DNA of 64,000 nt from the NCBI GenBank assembly GCA_002917075.1, contig NTMA01000005.1:796967-860966 (forward strand), given 5' to 3'. The notes under the pieces were generated by a model, which made no database searches, was not told where the DNA came from, and saw only the letters and a program-made list of their open reading frames with translations. Positions within the stretch are counted from its first letter, which is position 1. Each line of letters starts with the position of its first letter. Shown piece after piece: positions 1 through 12,326 of the stretch. The stretch is from Hawksworthiomyces lignivorus (lineage: Eukaryota > Ascomycota > Sordariomycetes > Ophiostomatales > Ophiostomataceae). The position numbers and the translations under genes are program-made.

Positions 1-54
1 AAACATGCCTTCCACAGCAGCAATGGCTTCAGCAGCTCGCAAGATCTCGAGCAT
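1..54 (-). CDS. possible 5' end of a gene running off the left edge (partial, unidentified)
   Basis: On the minus strand an ATG at 54-52 opens a frame that stays open for 18 codons to the window edge. The encoded start, MLEILRAAEAIAAVEGMF, is Ala/Glu/Leu-rich and looks like a natural amphipathic helix. Third positions are mixed G/C as in the real genes of this window, unlike the AT-richer DNA just upstream. Nothing in 18 residues identifies a family. It could equally be chance, or an internal piece of an exon that continues leftward. Confidence 0.35.
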   Translation of the reverse strand, partial: MLEILRAAEAIAAVEGMF

Positions 55-3000
55 GCAATGAGATATCGAAAAGAGAAGGTCTTTTGGATAGGGTATTGGA
101 GAGGCGTGTATGGTGCATTCTCTAATCTACTTGACGAGTTACGACAAATCCTTTAATCTTATTGTTGTTATGATGATCTACGGATTACCCATTGTTACTC
201 AGATTTCTTTCTATGAGCATTGGCGTTTTAGTCTTACATCCGTTTTTATGCATCGGCTAAGAAGAGGACTATGAAAAGGAAGAAAATGGCCAGGAATGGT
301 TCAAATAGCGCGTCTTGCATTTATAAGTTTATGGGCTTTGAGAAACCGCGATGGACTCCTCTCTCCGCTTGTCACTTCCTGCAAAAAGCTCTGAACTCGG
401 CAAAGATGACAGAGAAGAAAGAAGATAGGAAAGTAAGAAAGAAGAGCAGGAAGGAAGAGCAAGAAGGAAGAGGAGGGATCGCATCCGTGTGTGATCACTT
501 TTTTGTTTGTTTGTATAGGTCTAGTTTTTTTGTACTTCATCTTGTTGGCGTTCTGTTTCTTGTTTCATCAAATTCATTTCGTACAAATGTGCAGTTTTCA
601 CAATTAAAATCTATTTCATAATACTCCGTGTCATGATTGCATTTAAGTCTATTTTCCTTTGTGAATAATCCTTTCCGCTTCAAGGGAGAGGGACCTTAGA
701 CCTCTTTTGTTCTCACAAAGTTTCGTCCTAGGCATTCAACATTCACCATTTAGTTTTAGTCTATAACTTTTGAAAATCCCAGCGAAGCTAGAGAACAGCG
801 AGTAGCCCTAAGGATTCTGAAATAAATAGCCAAAGAGGATGCGAACACAGCTTTCCGCCACCTTCTTTCACAACTGGCCGTCTGTGCACTTTTCAGTGCC
901 ATAAAATTCGTTTGATAGATGAGGGACAGAGCCGCAATACGTTAGGCAAAAGGAAGGGCGTTCGAAATACGTCTTGGGTGTATGTTACGCTCTTTAATCT
1001 TCTTCTTCCATCTTTCTATTTTCTCTCATGGACCCAACCATGACCTTATAAAAGACCGGCCGTATACGAAGGCCATGGAAAGGCAGAACTTGAGCTCAGC
1101 CATAGGAAGAAATCAGTTAGTGGACAATACAGCTAGGCGAATTACTATAATTTGAGAATCCAGAGTTGATGTTTTTAATCTGATTGATTTTTTAATAAAG
1201 AAATAGACACATGCAAGACAAGCTCTACCCAGATTATTGTAGGCTTAATAAAGGGGACTACAAGGGCAATAAAGATCTATGCGAAGTAAAGGCCAAAAAA
1301 AAAAAAAAAAAAATTAATGCCAAGCGGACCAAAAAGACGAAATGAAATAACGGGTACTCGTCTCAGCAATTTAGACGGGGGATGTGTTCCTCGAAGCAAT
1401 TTCGAGTTGTTTTTATATGGAAATAAAGCCTCTGCGTTCTCTCACTTCGTCTTGCTTCTTTATTCCAACAGTCAAAATGCAATAAAAACAAGAGACCTTC
1501 AAAGGCAAGTCATGATGCTGGCATTAAGGGGGCAACTGCCGTACGAGGTACGAAATTTCATTTGCTGCAGTAGTAAGCGAATAAGGGGACAACAAAACAA
1601 AGGCGCACAGCAGAGGATCATGATCTTGAAAATGCAAGAAAGTGCTAATCTCATCCAAGCATCCTCCAAGGCATACACAGGATGTAGCAAAGTCTCACTC
1701 TATAGAGGCGCAGGCTGCTATAAGGCAAAAAGGTCTGCTTGAAGAGACCTGGAAACCCCGTCCACAAAAGAATGGAGAGAGATATTGGTGGGGGAGAGCA
1801 AGGATAGGAAGAATAAAGTGGATGTCTGGTGAGAAAGTAGCGGGAGGACATGGGGCCAAACAGAAACGGACCGTGTCGTTTGTGGTGCCGAGCAAGAAAA
1901 TTAGAAATGTGAGCAAGGCGATTGTGGTCGCCAAAATGGGCCTCAATCCAAAAGGGAAGCCGAAGCCCCCAAAACCTTCCTTTGTATAAGTAAGTTCTGG
2001 CGAATATGTGGGCGGGCGAGGATGGTGGATTCCTTACTTTATTGGGCAGCGCCAGCTTTTAGCGTTCCTAGAAGGCTGAGCGGCAGCCTTAACAGACAAA
2101 TCATCCACAGTAGTCGGCCTATTGCGCTGCCATTGTTGGCAAAATGTAGGAAAGAAACGACAAGATTGTGCAAAAAGGAGTAAATTAAGTAATAAAGCAA
2201 AAGAGTAGAATAATAGACAAAAACTTGTCATTATTTCTGCAAGAACATAACCCTTATTTCGTATCTCGGTGCTTCGCACTTCGACTTCTACAATTCGACC
2301 GACACGCGCTATGCCAACGCAGCCGACCAATGATAACAATTGGCCAATAGGAACAATTGGTCAAAGCTCTACAACCATTGGGCATACAGGAAGTTAGCCG
2401 CCCACTTGCTTTCTAGCTCTCTTCTCCAACGACATCGCAACTTTCCATTGTAGAGACGCAGGTGAAGAGGGACGACATTGCCAGAGGGAACATGGTTAGT
2501 CTTATATTTTCCTCTTCCTATGCACTCAAACAGGGCCTAGGAAGCACAGACCGCTACTCTCTTTCATGCAAGTCGTCTGTCGCCTATTCCTGCTCTACTG
2601 TGGCTGACCTCCGCCGCACATTGTCCATTCTCTTTCTCTTTTCCTCTCCTTCTTGCTCACCTTTTTCTCCATTTCCCTCTTCTTCCACTAGATCAGAGAA
2701 GTCACTCTATGGCCTGCAATTGAATCGCCATCAGCCACTTCTCTTGCTTCACACTACAAAACCTGCTTTCGTTGTTCTCTTCCCACCAAAACCAGCTTCT
2801 TATCGTCTACCTTGTATTTTTGAATGCAGAGAACTCTAGCCCCCAGACGTACGAAGTTTGGCATACTGCTTCTACACTGGTGATGAAATCTAGGCAATGG
2901 CGTCACAAATTTTCATTCGCGCACGCCCATTGTTTGGCTGCTTATTGTTCATGTTCGCAACTTGCTCTCTTCACTCCCCCCCATTCTAGCCCCTTTCCCT

Positions 3001-4384
3001 CCTTGTCCGCTACGACATCCTCCAACAGCCAACATGTACCGAATATCTCTCTATTCAATAGTTGGAAGTAGTAAAGGAAGTTTAGCCTCCTGGATTGCCA
3101 TGGTGCATATGAGGCGTTAGCTCAGTTAAAATATCATCGATATATGCGGAGGAATTGAACGCCGGTGACGTCTCTTTGTGGGAGTTCCTTTCGTCAAGCT
3201 TCTCTAGTGCCATTCCTCTTTTATACTCACCCCTCCTTCCTCGAAGTTTTCCTACTGAATGTTTCCAAGGCTGAGTTCACAGACTCTAGCCTAGTACTAA
3301 GCCCATTTTTATTCAGATTTGACGAAGTAACTTCTATTTCTAGCTGCTGCTGTTCTTCTTTAATCCCACCCCTATTCTAGGCTATCCTTGTACACCGTTC
3401 ATTTGTATATTCCTTTTTATTCTGATTCTCCGCCCCTCTACCCTCGCTCTTTCATAACTTCCTGCACAGCTTTGCTCTGCTTCTCATTTTGGACCAACGG
3501 CGAAGAGTCCCTGCGTTCATTTAGGAGAAGCATCAAGGAAAAGGAAACATAGTCTCCGTCATTCGTCAACTATCCAAAGGAGAAAACATACGACGTACAG
3601 GGAAGTCATCACCTCGGCCAACCAACCGTACTAACTGCCACAGGATGAGAGACAGGTTAAGGCCTATAGAGTTAATAGAGATATAAGGCGAAACGAAATG
3701 AAACGGACCGACATCTGTGTAGGCAATTATTTAGATGGTATATCCTCTTCTGCATACGCCGTACTATTGTTCTTTCATGAATCCAATTGCCATTTTCTCT
3801 CAAGTTAATAGAACATCTTCAGCCCACCAGAGGCGGGAGTGACAGGAGGAAGGAGTGTCCGGAATCATACAAAGAAGAGAGGCTATTTCCCCCCATTCTC
3901 GTACATCATGCTCTGGTCGACTCTTTCGTCAGCAGGGATTGGGCCCCTTTTTCGGCTTTCTTCCTCATCTACATTCCTTCATTTCTTTTTGCACACCCTC
4001 CCTTTCTGTCCTGTGGTGGGTAGCATCCTTTGTGTCTCGGCTTCCCTTTTTTTGGTTCTTTCTCAGCCCCCAAGGAATAGAGCTATCCTAAGCTAGGATG
4101 ACAGCTCTGTTAAGGACGGGTCTCAACCCATAAATCAGTCTACACCGGGGTACCATTTTCAATATAAGATCCTGGGAACAGTGAAAAGGGAAGTTGAAGC
4201 CAGAAATAAAGGAGGCAGATAAATAGTAGAACCAGGCACTCATATCCTTTCCTGCATTCGAGCTAATTATCTTATATATTTCTCAATCTCCAAGTTGAGT
4301 TAAATATTTGCCTTTTTGTTCTGAAACCAACTATTAAGGGCAGTCGTCCCATCTTCGCATCTTTACCACTCTGCCTAATACCCA
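55..4384. other. intergenic region upstream of the SWIM-finger gene
   Basis: No supported gene in 4.3 kb. Open frames of 100-140 codons here (for example 1317-1742 and 2462-2839, +) have low-complexity, Ser/Phe/Leu- or Lys/Arg-rich translations that follow local base composition, and no recognisable motif. The stretch from about 2560 to 4080 is strongly pyrimidine-rich on the plus strand, as is common in promoters and leaders of filamentous fungi, and may belong to the gene starting at 4385. It holds an A19 tract at 1295-1313. Confidence 0.6.
1295..1313. repeat. A19 homopolymer
   Basis: Uninterrupted run of 19 A on the plus strand in intergenic DNA. No flanking target-site duplication or element body was seen, so it is listed as simple sequence only. 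Confidence 0.9.
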
Positions 4385-6277
4385 ATGCATACGTCTCTCA
4401 ACAGATTCAGCAAACTTTCGCTGAATGTCCCTAACATGGCACCGGTTACACGATCTCAAAGTCAACATGCAGAAGGGCATCTTACAGCCATTGGCTCTAG
4501 TAAGCATATTATGCCTGCGAATGTAGACAACAATAGCTCAGAACCTTCTGAAGGAGACGACGACGACGGTGAGGAAGAAGATGTTGGCCCAGTTCGCTCT
4601 CCATCGACTGGTCTTTTTTACAACGTGGATAGCCTTGATGACGAGACCGAAGAACTTGTTAGGGAGCTATTTCGGCAGCCGCCTCCCGAAGAAACGCCGC
4701 CCCTGGTGATCGCGTGGTGTGGTGTTAGTAACGATCCAGATGTATATGCTTTCCAATTACAAGAGATCGTTCCCCGAACTATTCGAATAGGATCTCCAGC
4801 TAGCCGCATTCCGAAACCTAGTTGCAATTGCACAGGATCAGAAAATAAACCGTGCCGCCATCTCGTTTGGTTGATGGACCAAGTTGCCAAGCAGACTTTG
4901 TACGATCATAATCCAGACGACGTGCTTGGGCTCGATGAGAATGGCTTCCCCCATGAACTTGGCAACGTCTATTCACGCATCGCAGACTTCCACATTGATG
5001 TATTGGCCAACACTTTACATTGTGGTGCCGGACCGCCTGATGGGCATCCAAATCTGCATCGCATCCGTGAGGCGAGAGAAATCCTAGCTGCCTTAGCCGG
5101 TGTCCAAGATGATGTTGGCGTGGATGCATATGCACCTGAAATTTTTGACGTAGGGAATATCGCATTGCAAAAACTACTTTGGGGAAGCCGAAAGAGTTCC
5201 ACTAGCCAACATGAAGAGCCTATTCAAGAAGGAGATGAAGTGAAAACCAGTAATACGATTGAGGAAAGTGACGAGGATTCAAGTGACAACAGCGATGGCC
5301 TGCCAGCAAGCGATGAATTCCAACGTCTTGGCTTTCAACCAAGACGCAGTGGCGGCAGCTATACCAGAATCCGCAATCTGATCGAGACGGGTGATCTACA
5401 GCGTACAATTCTACGTCTGCTTGTATCCAATAACGAGTTTTTTGCCCTGTTTCTCAAGCTGCTTTCACCTCATGATAAGGCCCGCGATCCTTTCCGCAAA
5501 ATCCAACAACGTGTTGAGTACGTCCTGGACAGATTGTTGGCGGTACGACCAGAAGATCATCCAGGAGGGTTTTCTGTACCCCTTTCATCAGAAGCTGTCA
5601 CTGTAGCGTGGGCAGCCCAGCATGTTCAGAACGCTGTTCGGCAGATCCGAGTATTACTCCAGCAACGGGTTTCTCCCGGTTCCCAGAAGCGTTTCCGGCA
5701 GAGCGCGGCGCGGTCACTTGTTTGGATTTTCAACGCGCTAGTATTCCAACACAACCGAGACACGCATGCTGGTGCGACACAGAATGACCGCAATCTCTAC
5801 CAGCGGTTAATAGGAAACAATGAGGGAGGGGAAGCCAGTAGGCATGGAGGGGACGGCGACTCTGGATTTTTTCTACTGGATGAGCTGCAGTCTCTGCACG
5901 ACCAGGTGCAATTCCGTGCGCAGCTAGAGCGGATCCGACGTCGTATTCAGGTAAACGGATATCGGGAGCTGTATATGCGCAAACTTGATATGATTATAGC
6001 ACAGATGCGGGGGGCTACGAAGAAAGGGGACAGTCCCGAAGGCCATTCGCATGGCGAGAGCAGTCAGGATGACACTGATGACAGCGACAGCAGTGGCAGC
6101 GCTGACGATGGAAGCGGCAATAGACACGCAGCGGGGACGAAGAACCCAGAACTCATTCATGGTACTGGTGGCAGCAGTAGGGAACGTGTCGCTACATTAC
6201 AATCCTCGTCTGGCTCCAAAAGGCAAGGTTCGAGTAGGAAGGCGTCTTTAGAACGCAGTCCGAAGCGGGTGCGTTGA
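4385..6277 (+). CDS. SWIM-type zinc-finger protein, fungal, function unknown
   Basis: Single-exon gene of 630 codons. At residues about 146-160 the protein has C-x-C-x7-C-x-H followed by LVWLMDQ, the CxCxnCxH pattern of SWIM zinc fingers, which bind nucleic acid or protein partners. Before it lies an acidic run (EGDDDDGEEED) and a moderately conserved-looking segment. After it comes a helical region rich in Leu and Arg (about 330-560). The C-terminal 70 residues are Ser/Asp/Gly-rich and end in basic KRVR, a plausible nuclear signal. The upstream ATG at 4385 gives the longest frame. The ATG at 4436, giving MAPVTRSQSQ, is equally likely and looks more like a typical fungal start. It converges with the CRT10-like gene, 766 bp apart. 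The SWIM assignment rests on metal-ligand spacing; the biochemical role is unknown. Confidence 0.85.
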   Translation: MHTSLNRFSKLSLNVPNMAPVTRSQSQHAEGHLTAIGSSKHIMPANVDNNSSEPSEGDDDDGEEEDVGPVRSPSTGLFYNVDSLDDETEELVRELFRQPPPEETPPLVIAWCGVSNDPDVYAFQLQEIVPRTIRIGSPASRIPKPSCNCTGSENKPCRHLVWLMDQVAKQTLYDHNPDDVLGLDENGFPHELGNVYSRIADFHIDVLANTLHCGAGPPDGHPNLHRIREAREILAALAGVQDDVGVDAYAPEIFDVGNIALQKLLWGSRKSSTSQHEEPIQEGDEVKTSNTIEESDEDSSDNSDGLPASDEFQRLGFQPRRSGGSYTRIRNLIETGDLQRTILRLLVSNNEFFALFLKLLSPHDKARDPFRKIQQRVEYVLDRLLAVRPEDHPGGFSVPLSSEAVTVAWAAQHVQNAVRQIRVLLQQRVSPGSQKRFRQSAARSLVWIFNALVFQHNRDTHAGATQNDRNLYQRLIGNNEGGEASRHGGDGDSGFFLLDELQSLHDQVQFRAQLERIRRRIQVNGYRELYMRKLDMIIAQMRGATKKGDSPEGHSHGESSQDDTDDSDSSGSADDGSGNRHAAGTKNPELIHGTGGSSRERVATLQSSSGSKRQGSSRKASLERSPKRVR

Positions 6278-7043
6278 AACTACACGCTTAACTTTCTAGA
6301 AAAGAACAGCGCAAGATCGAACACATGCGAGTTAGAGAGAGAATTCAATGTTTCAAATGTCTGAGAAGAACAAGAGCTTTGGTTTCAGTTTATCGCCGAT
6401 TATTTAGATAGGTTGTTAGTAGAAAGACACTCCATAGGTTGGAGATAAAAGCGCAGTATCTTGCTTTCCTCTCTTCACCCTGTATTCTTCTGTTTTGTAT
6501 TTAGCTTTAAATGGTATTATTCCCTCTCACATACAACAAGACTGCCTTTTACAATATAACGTACTATTAAAAAACATGGATAACTATATGAATTTTCCAG
6601 TACACACTAAACTCATCATACGTTGAGTCGCGACTTAATAGAGTATGTTTTCTTGAGAACTAATACGAACTGTGTAATGAGCTGGCTTAGCTGATAATAC
6701 CTTCGATTAAGAGCCCAGAAGGTGGGTTTTCCTTCCATAGATTCACCCTGTTAAGGACTATTGAAACACTCCTCTTTCCATGGTAATCACCACAAGATGT
6801 TATTATTCCCATTCTAGGTGTTAGTATTGTAAATTAAAAAATCAGACACCATCTTGACCAGTGCTATCGAAGCCTTACTTTTCCTAATCTAACTTGAATC
6901 CTGCGTCCAATTCCCTCCTATCCCCCACCCTTTATGTCAAACATCATCCATCTTTATATTTGAGTTATTCCGCTGCTTGACATGCTGTAGCAATCAGACA
7001 ACACGGCCAAGCACAAAACCGCAGATTAGAATTCATTGACGTC
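6278..7043. other. intergenic region between two convergent genes
   Basis: AT-rich spacer carrying the 3' ends of the SWIM-finger gene (+) and the CRT10-like gene (-). It contains AT-rich runs suitable for cleavage and polyadenylation on both strands. No open frame worth reporting was seen. Confidence 0.7.
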
Positions 7044-9968
7044 TTAGCCAAAATGCAAGCCAAGTCCTTCGCTCCCTGGTTTTTTTTCTTCGATGTAGTA
7101 TTGTAAAATGGTATGGTCCATATAGTGTAAGATTAACCGCCAGCGGCGGGTGGTGCTCATATTTTTCTGCCTCTTCGTGCCAAATAGCTTAAATTCTCCG
7201 GCCGCAGGTTCTGGCACAGGAGAGACAGCAATTCCGAGCAAACAACATGAAGGCCGCTTGTGTTCTCTCTCATCACGGCTAAGAGGAAGAATCCACTCGG
7301 TACGAAATCTGCGGCGCGGCGCGCCAGCCCTGGACGATGTCAAGGATTCTCGGCTGTTTCGAATCGGGCGCAATAAAGCAACACGACCGAACATGTTGCC
7401 CACCACAATCAAACTTAACTCTGGAATGAATTGCAGAAGGCTGCAGCGATGGAAATCTCTTTCCATATCCCACAAAGTAAATGGAAGATATGTTGGTGGC
7501 TTCAATGCATCCTTTATCACAACTCTAGGCTCATTCTTGGCCGTAGAGAAAAGCTCAATGGAATTCGCAAAGGTGCGTAAGATTGAGAACCGACGGGACA
7601 TGCTTTGTAATTCGCCGTTAGAGTGGTGGTTAGAGTCTGCGAAAGATATTTCTGTGCTGCGCTCTAGTCGGTATCGAGAGTTCCCGAGTGTTCGGATTAG
7701 GCCAACTTCGGAAAGATTGGACCAAGTCAATCCTAAGCTAGGACAGATGACCATGCCGAGATGAAAATCAAGCTTGGAGTCCAGCTTAAAATTGATGGTG
7801 TCGGGAGGATTTGAAGCCGAAGGGCGCGGGATTAATACTTCCCAGTTCCTTTTTATAGGTCCTGGATTTCGCAGAGTCGCTTTCATGCCCTTCAAACTAC
7901 AAATAAAAACGCCTGCCTTGGTTCTGGCGCCGCAACCCGTACCACCAATATCATCATAGCAATCTTCCATGTGGTATTCGGACAGTTCACTGTCAAGCTC
8001 ATCATCGTCTGCGCTGTCCGAGAAGGAGCTAGCTTCATCTTCTTGCATCATATAATCAAGCAGCGATTCAGGATGAGACTCGCTCTCGGAGCCGTCTTCA
8101 TCCGAAATAGGATTATCTGTGAAAGCTGCGAGAGGATCATTTTTAGTGGTTAGATCCATAATTTTCGATATGTTTAAGTATTGATCGCTGTCCAAGTCGA
8201 ATTCACACCGTGCCGCTGGCATCCTTTTGGTTGAAAGAAATGCCTTACTAGGTATAACCAAGACACCCCAGCCTCTGTGAAATCTATGATAGTGATATGT
8301 TAGATATCCAACAGAATTTTAAAAGAAATACAACGCACAGAGGATTAAACACACTTACAAATCAACCGGGGGTGGCTCAATCTTAATGGGACAGCTACCG
8401 ACTTTCCAGATATCAAGAATCCACGCCCATCCATTAATATCGACGGCAATCACCTTTTCAGCGTTGCCGTCTGCGTCATTGATAAAGTCGATACTAGGTA
8501 TGTTGTGACCATTCGGGCCTAGGGGAAGAAGAATGCGCCAATCCCGGTCACGTAAACGAAGTTGTGATTCAAGCTCTAATGCACTGACGCCAGCCCACGT
8601 AGTAGGTGAATTGTCGTCTGAAGGAACAATGAGAGGTTTGGTCATATGCTGCCGAGAATCCGTTGGTTTGGGCGGATGGAGTGCAAATGCCAATACATTG
8701 ACTTCGGCTAGATTTGTACTCACAGCAATTAAGCGGGATTGTGAGTGGATAGCCAGTCCCCACGCAGATTTGCCAACTGTCTCACACAAAAACGGTCGCG
8801 GCACCTTTGGGGGTCGACTGCTTTTATTAGACCGACGGAGCTGTGACCGTCGCTCAATGTAGCTAGCAATGTGGTGTGTGTAATAAGCAATGACATCACC
8901 ATCGTCATAGGCCAACACAACAATCTCATGGTCTCCTAAGTTCCCAACGATGATGCGATTGGCTTGGTGATGGAACGTGAAATCGATGTAGCCGCGAAGT
9001 AAGCGAGCAGCTTGAGATGGTGGAGGCCGGAGAATGAGTAAAGGACCACTGAGAATCTCTGGGGCAGGTTGAGGACGGTAGACATGAATCTTATCCTGAT
9101 AGACAACAAAGTAGAGCTAGAAAGAACAATAAATTGTTGGCAGATAAGAGGGCAGGAAATTTGGTTAGAAATGACAAGATACGTACATAGCCCCTACGCG
9201 CTGTGTCTTAAAAACTCACATTGAACAGTTGAGATAAAGCAGTCAAGTTCACCCGCGCACGAGCAACACGCGGTATGGGCGGGCCGTGTAGCGGTGCAGG
9301 ATCACTGGATTGCTCTGCCGGGTTGTGGCCCGTACTTCCGTGTGTGCCGCTGATGCTAGTTGGATCATCGCTGGTTGCGTGTACCACGCCCGCGTATCCA
9401 TTGCTTTCAGCATTCCCCACAGCGACAGCACTAGCATTGTGGTCGAGATCATTGCCGGAAGAGAAATAGTCGCTGTTTGAGGTGACCATGCCTTCATCAT
9501 ACAAGCCTTGGCTACCCTCGTTACTAGGGCCATATACCGCACCGCTGGACTCATAAGTGTCTTCGTTGTCGCTTGCATCGAAATCATGGTCTATATCATC
9601 GTCTCCGTGACCAAATGCAAGGTGTAACGAGGTGTAAATTTCACTACGCGCATCAGAGCCAAACTTTTGCAGTTAGTAAAGCCTCAAATAATGGCATTCG
9701 CACAGTCGAGCATTGAGGTACGCACCCGACTTTCAAGGGTTTGTACCCCACAAACGGGATTTACCCAAACACATTCGACGTCTTGTGTAGAGTGGGTGGT
9801 ATTTCGCTCGGTAAAACGAGAAGACGTTGGCGAGGAATCAAATAGTGACCCACTTCCCACATGCGGAGATGGCCTAGAGGCCGATGAGCTCGTGGCAGAA
9901 GCAGCGACGCTATGAGGCAGAGGCGAGTCGGCGTTAGAAAATGGCGTCACCGTTGCCGGGTCGGCCAT
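7044..9968 (-). CDS. CRT10-family protein (WD-repeat-like; ribonucleotide reductase gene regulator family)
   Basis: Four exons: 9968-9726, 9663-9220, 9116-8359 and 8283-7044. They join in frame to 894 residues. Introns are 62, 103 and 75 nt with GTGCGT, GTGAGT and GTAAGT donors; the first has TACTAAC 14 nt before its acceptor. The joints restore LESR-FGSDARSEIYTSLHL, ALSQLFN-LYFVVYQDKIHVYRP and PPVDL-FHRGWGVLVIPS. Those segments, and the ending RRWRLILHYMDHTILQYYIE, match fungal Crt10 proteins as I know them. The N-terminal 100 residues are Ser/Thr/Pro-rich. A long acidic, Ser-rich insert (about residues 95-210) precedes the beta-propeller-like part, and a second acidic insert lies at about 510-560. 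Yeast Crt10 affects transcription of ribonucleotide reductase genes; the role here is inferred from family. It is convergent with the SWIM-finger gene. Confidence 0.85.
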
Positions 9969-12326
9969 TTAATATTTCAGATATCGTATCGTGATGTGAG
10001 ACAGAAAGCAGTTGCAAAAGCAGCTTGAGTAGATTAGTTCACAAGGCAAGAGTGGCCCTCAAACAGGTGTCGAATACAAAATGGCCGAGCGAAAGGTTGG
10101 CCCTGTGTCAAGAGTATGACAACTATGAAGCAAGAAAGCAAACAGGTAGAACGTGTCGACGTCGCACCAGCGGCGGCGGCAGCAGCAGCGGCGAGAGAAC
10201 AGTCGGAATCCTCATCGAGTAAGGACAGAAAGCATGTAAGTAAAGACGGGAACAGAAGGAAGGTTCAAGGCAGAGAAAGCGGTGGTGGAATGATCGGGAG
10301 GGCCGTTTGACGAAGAAACAAAGGTTGGTGCCTAGTTCAATGAATTGCGTGGGGCTGCTAGCTAGACGGAATATTTTTCACATATAGAGTTTGATGTCTG
10401 TGTGAAGAGTGATGTGCGAAGCTTGGTAATAATATTGCAGGCAGATATTCGAGAAAAAGAAGAAGGAAATGTGGTTTTTGGAGAGAAAAGGTGATCGGTC
10501 GATGACGGAGGGCGGGGAGCTTTAAGTTGCCGAATCAGAGATAAAGGAGTAGAGATAAAGAGAAGACAGCGAGAGGGATGTTGGGCGGCGAATGTTTGCT
10601 GCGGAGCAAGGACCAAGCAGCTAAGAATACCAGCGGGTGAGGGTCCGTGGATAATGACAAGAGATGAAGAGCTAAGAAACAAGAAAAAGTAGAAGGGCGG
10701 GGGGGATAAACAAGTGAACTACGTAGTTAAAGCGGCGATGCGCCCTCTCGTATTAGTATTGCGTTCATTCTCATCGGCGCAGGTAAAGGTAGGAAGAATA
10801 TGATTAATTGTGCGTCCTGTCAATTCTTCTCCAGCGAAAGGAAGAGAGGGCCGAAAACAAAGCCAAAGTATGAGTACTAGTAAACTTCGTACTTGCCACC
10901 TTCCCGCGCGCTAGCGACAAAAAGGCATATTTAACGGCCGATTCACACTGGCGGGGAGAGATCTAATAATATACGACTTCGAATAGAATATCTCCCATGC
11001 ATGTACGACCAGTATACCGACATAAATGAAACCAGATCCGCTTCTTGGCTGGCAGTTGGGTAGTTGGGCAGCTGAGGTTGGGACAGAGGGACAGAAGAAA
11101 GCTGACAAAACAAATCAAAGCAGATTGACAATGAATCGAAAAAAAAATGAAAGACCGACACAATCTACGGAGTACGGCTAGACGACCTCGAATGTAGCAT
11201 TTCCCCTTTAATTATCCTGATGCCCAAATACGCCCTCTTGCCGCAACAGGCAAATCGCCAGGTGGGATTGGCCCCTTTGGCCTGTTGTACCGGTCCCTCC
11301 TTTTTTCGTGTCCAACCCGACTCTACTCGCAGCGCATGTTCAGAGGATTTGCTTCTTTGTCTCTTGTCTGCCCTCGCTGTCTGGCTGGCACCTAGTTCTA
11401 TGGTGACCTTCCTGCGGATGGCTCCTCTGCTGGTGCCCCGAGATAGTTTTGCCATCCTTTTCCTTGTCCCCGACCAATCTGCCCCCACCTAACGCGAACG
11501 GGAACCAATGCGCACTACTGCGACAGAACGTAACGCTTCATTATTTTCCCCTCCATTTGCTCTACTCTGCCACGGGACGTCCCTGCCTTGCATGGGACAG
11601 CCTAGCTAGGAACGAACAGTCTGCAGAGTAAGAAAGAACGGGACAGAAAGTAATCGGGAGAGGATTGGCAAAAGCATACCATTCTCGGCAATTGTCGGAG
11701 GGAAAGCTTAGAAGACAAGCACATGAGAAACTGTAACTCAACCCAATTAGTCGCTTTACCTGTTGACCAGTTAAGGTTGTATTCGCTTGGCACACACAAA
11801 AGAGTGCTTGAGCATAATGAAAGAGATCTGTATTAATAGTATCTTGCCTTGACCATAACCGGCCCGCTCCGTTATGGTCAACGGGGCATCACAGATTTTC
11901 CACGTATTTGCGTTATAATATGAAAAAGAAAATGACGCTGAAATAGAATATAGACAGAATAAAGCCTAAGAACCGAACCATCTGTAGCGAAGGCTCTTCT
12001 TTAAATACCTTCTATAGTAGAAGCGGTATTCAGTAAACCCGACCGCAAATATCCTCATGCAATAGAGAGGAAAGAGCTAGGGAGGAGAGCTCGGGAGTAG
12101 CGTGCATATTCCAACCGAGACAAAATACAAAAAAATAAGGCGAGAAAAAAAAAATCAGAATTTCCCAATGGAGCCGCGTCTGGTATCATAAGAAAAAAAA
12201 GAATGCCCCCAATGAAATATCATACCAAAAGTAGAAACTCCCGCTGTGCCGAAATGATAAACTCTGAAGTGGAAAAAGGAACTAACTTTTGCTTTTCCTG
12301 AATGTCCTTGGAAGTTCATAATGCCC
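9969..12326. other. intergenic region between CRT10-like and GH5 genes
   Basis: No supported gene in 2.36 kb. The right part is the 3' flank of the GH5 gene and the left part is the promoter of the CRT10-like gene, both on the minus strand. From about 10,380 to 10,700 the plus strand is purine-rich, so the CRT10-like gene probably has a pyrimidine-rich upstream region. A strong inverted repeat lies at 11850-11882, and one TACGGAGTA motif at 11166-11174. Open frames of 60-107 codons have biased, motif-free translations. Confidence 0.6.
11850..11882. repeat. 33-nt inverted repeat (stem-loop or palindromic site)
   Basis: TTGACCATAAC at 11850-11860 is repeated perfectly as its reverse complement at 11872-11882. 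Pairing can continue inward (CGG with CCG) past one unpaired C, leaving a loop of 6 nt. It lies 445 nt beyond the stop codon of the GH5 gene on that gene's 3' side. It could be an RNA hairpin in a long 3' end or a pair of inverted protein-binding sites. Confidence 0.8.

Noticed and set aside
3110..3170. tRNA-like words: TTAGCTCAGTT, and GTTCAATTCC on the opposite strand
   Set aside because: The D-arm-like and T-arm-like words are on opposite strands and no acceptor stem or anticodon arm can be drawn around either.
7150..7764. 204-codon plus-strand frame opposite the CRT10-like gene
   Set aside because: It is the antisense shadow of a well-supported exon; its translation shows no motif.
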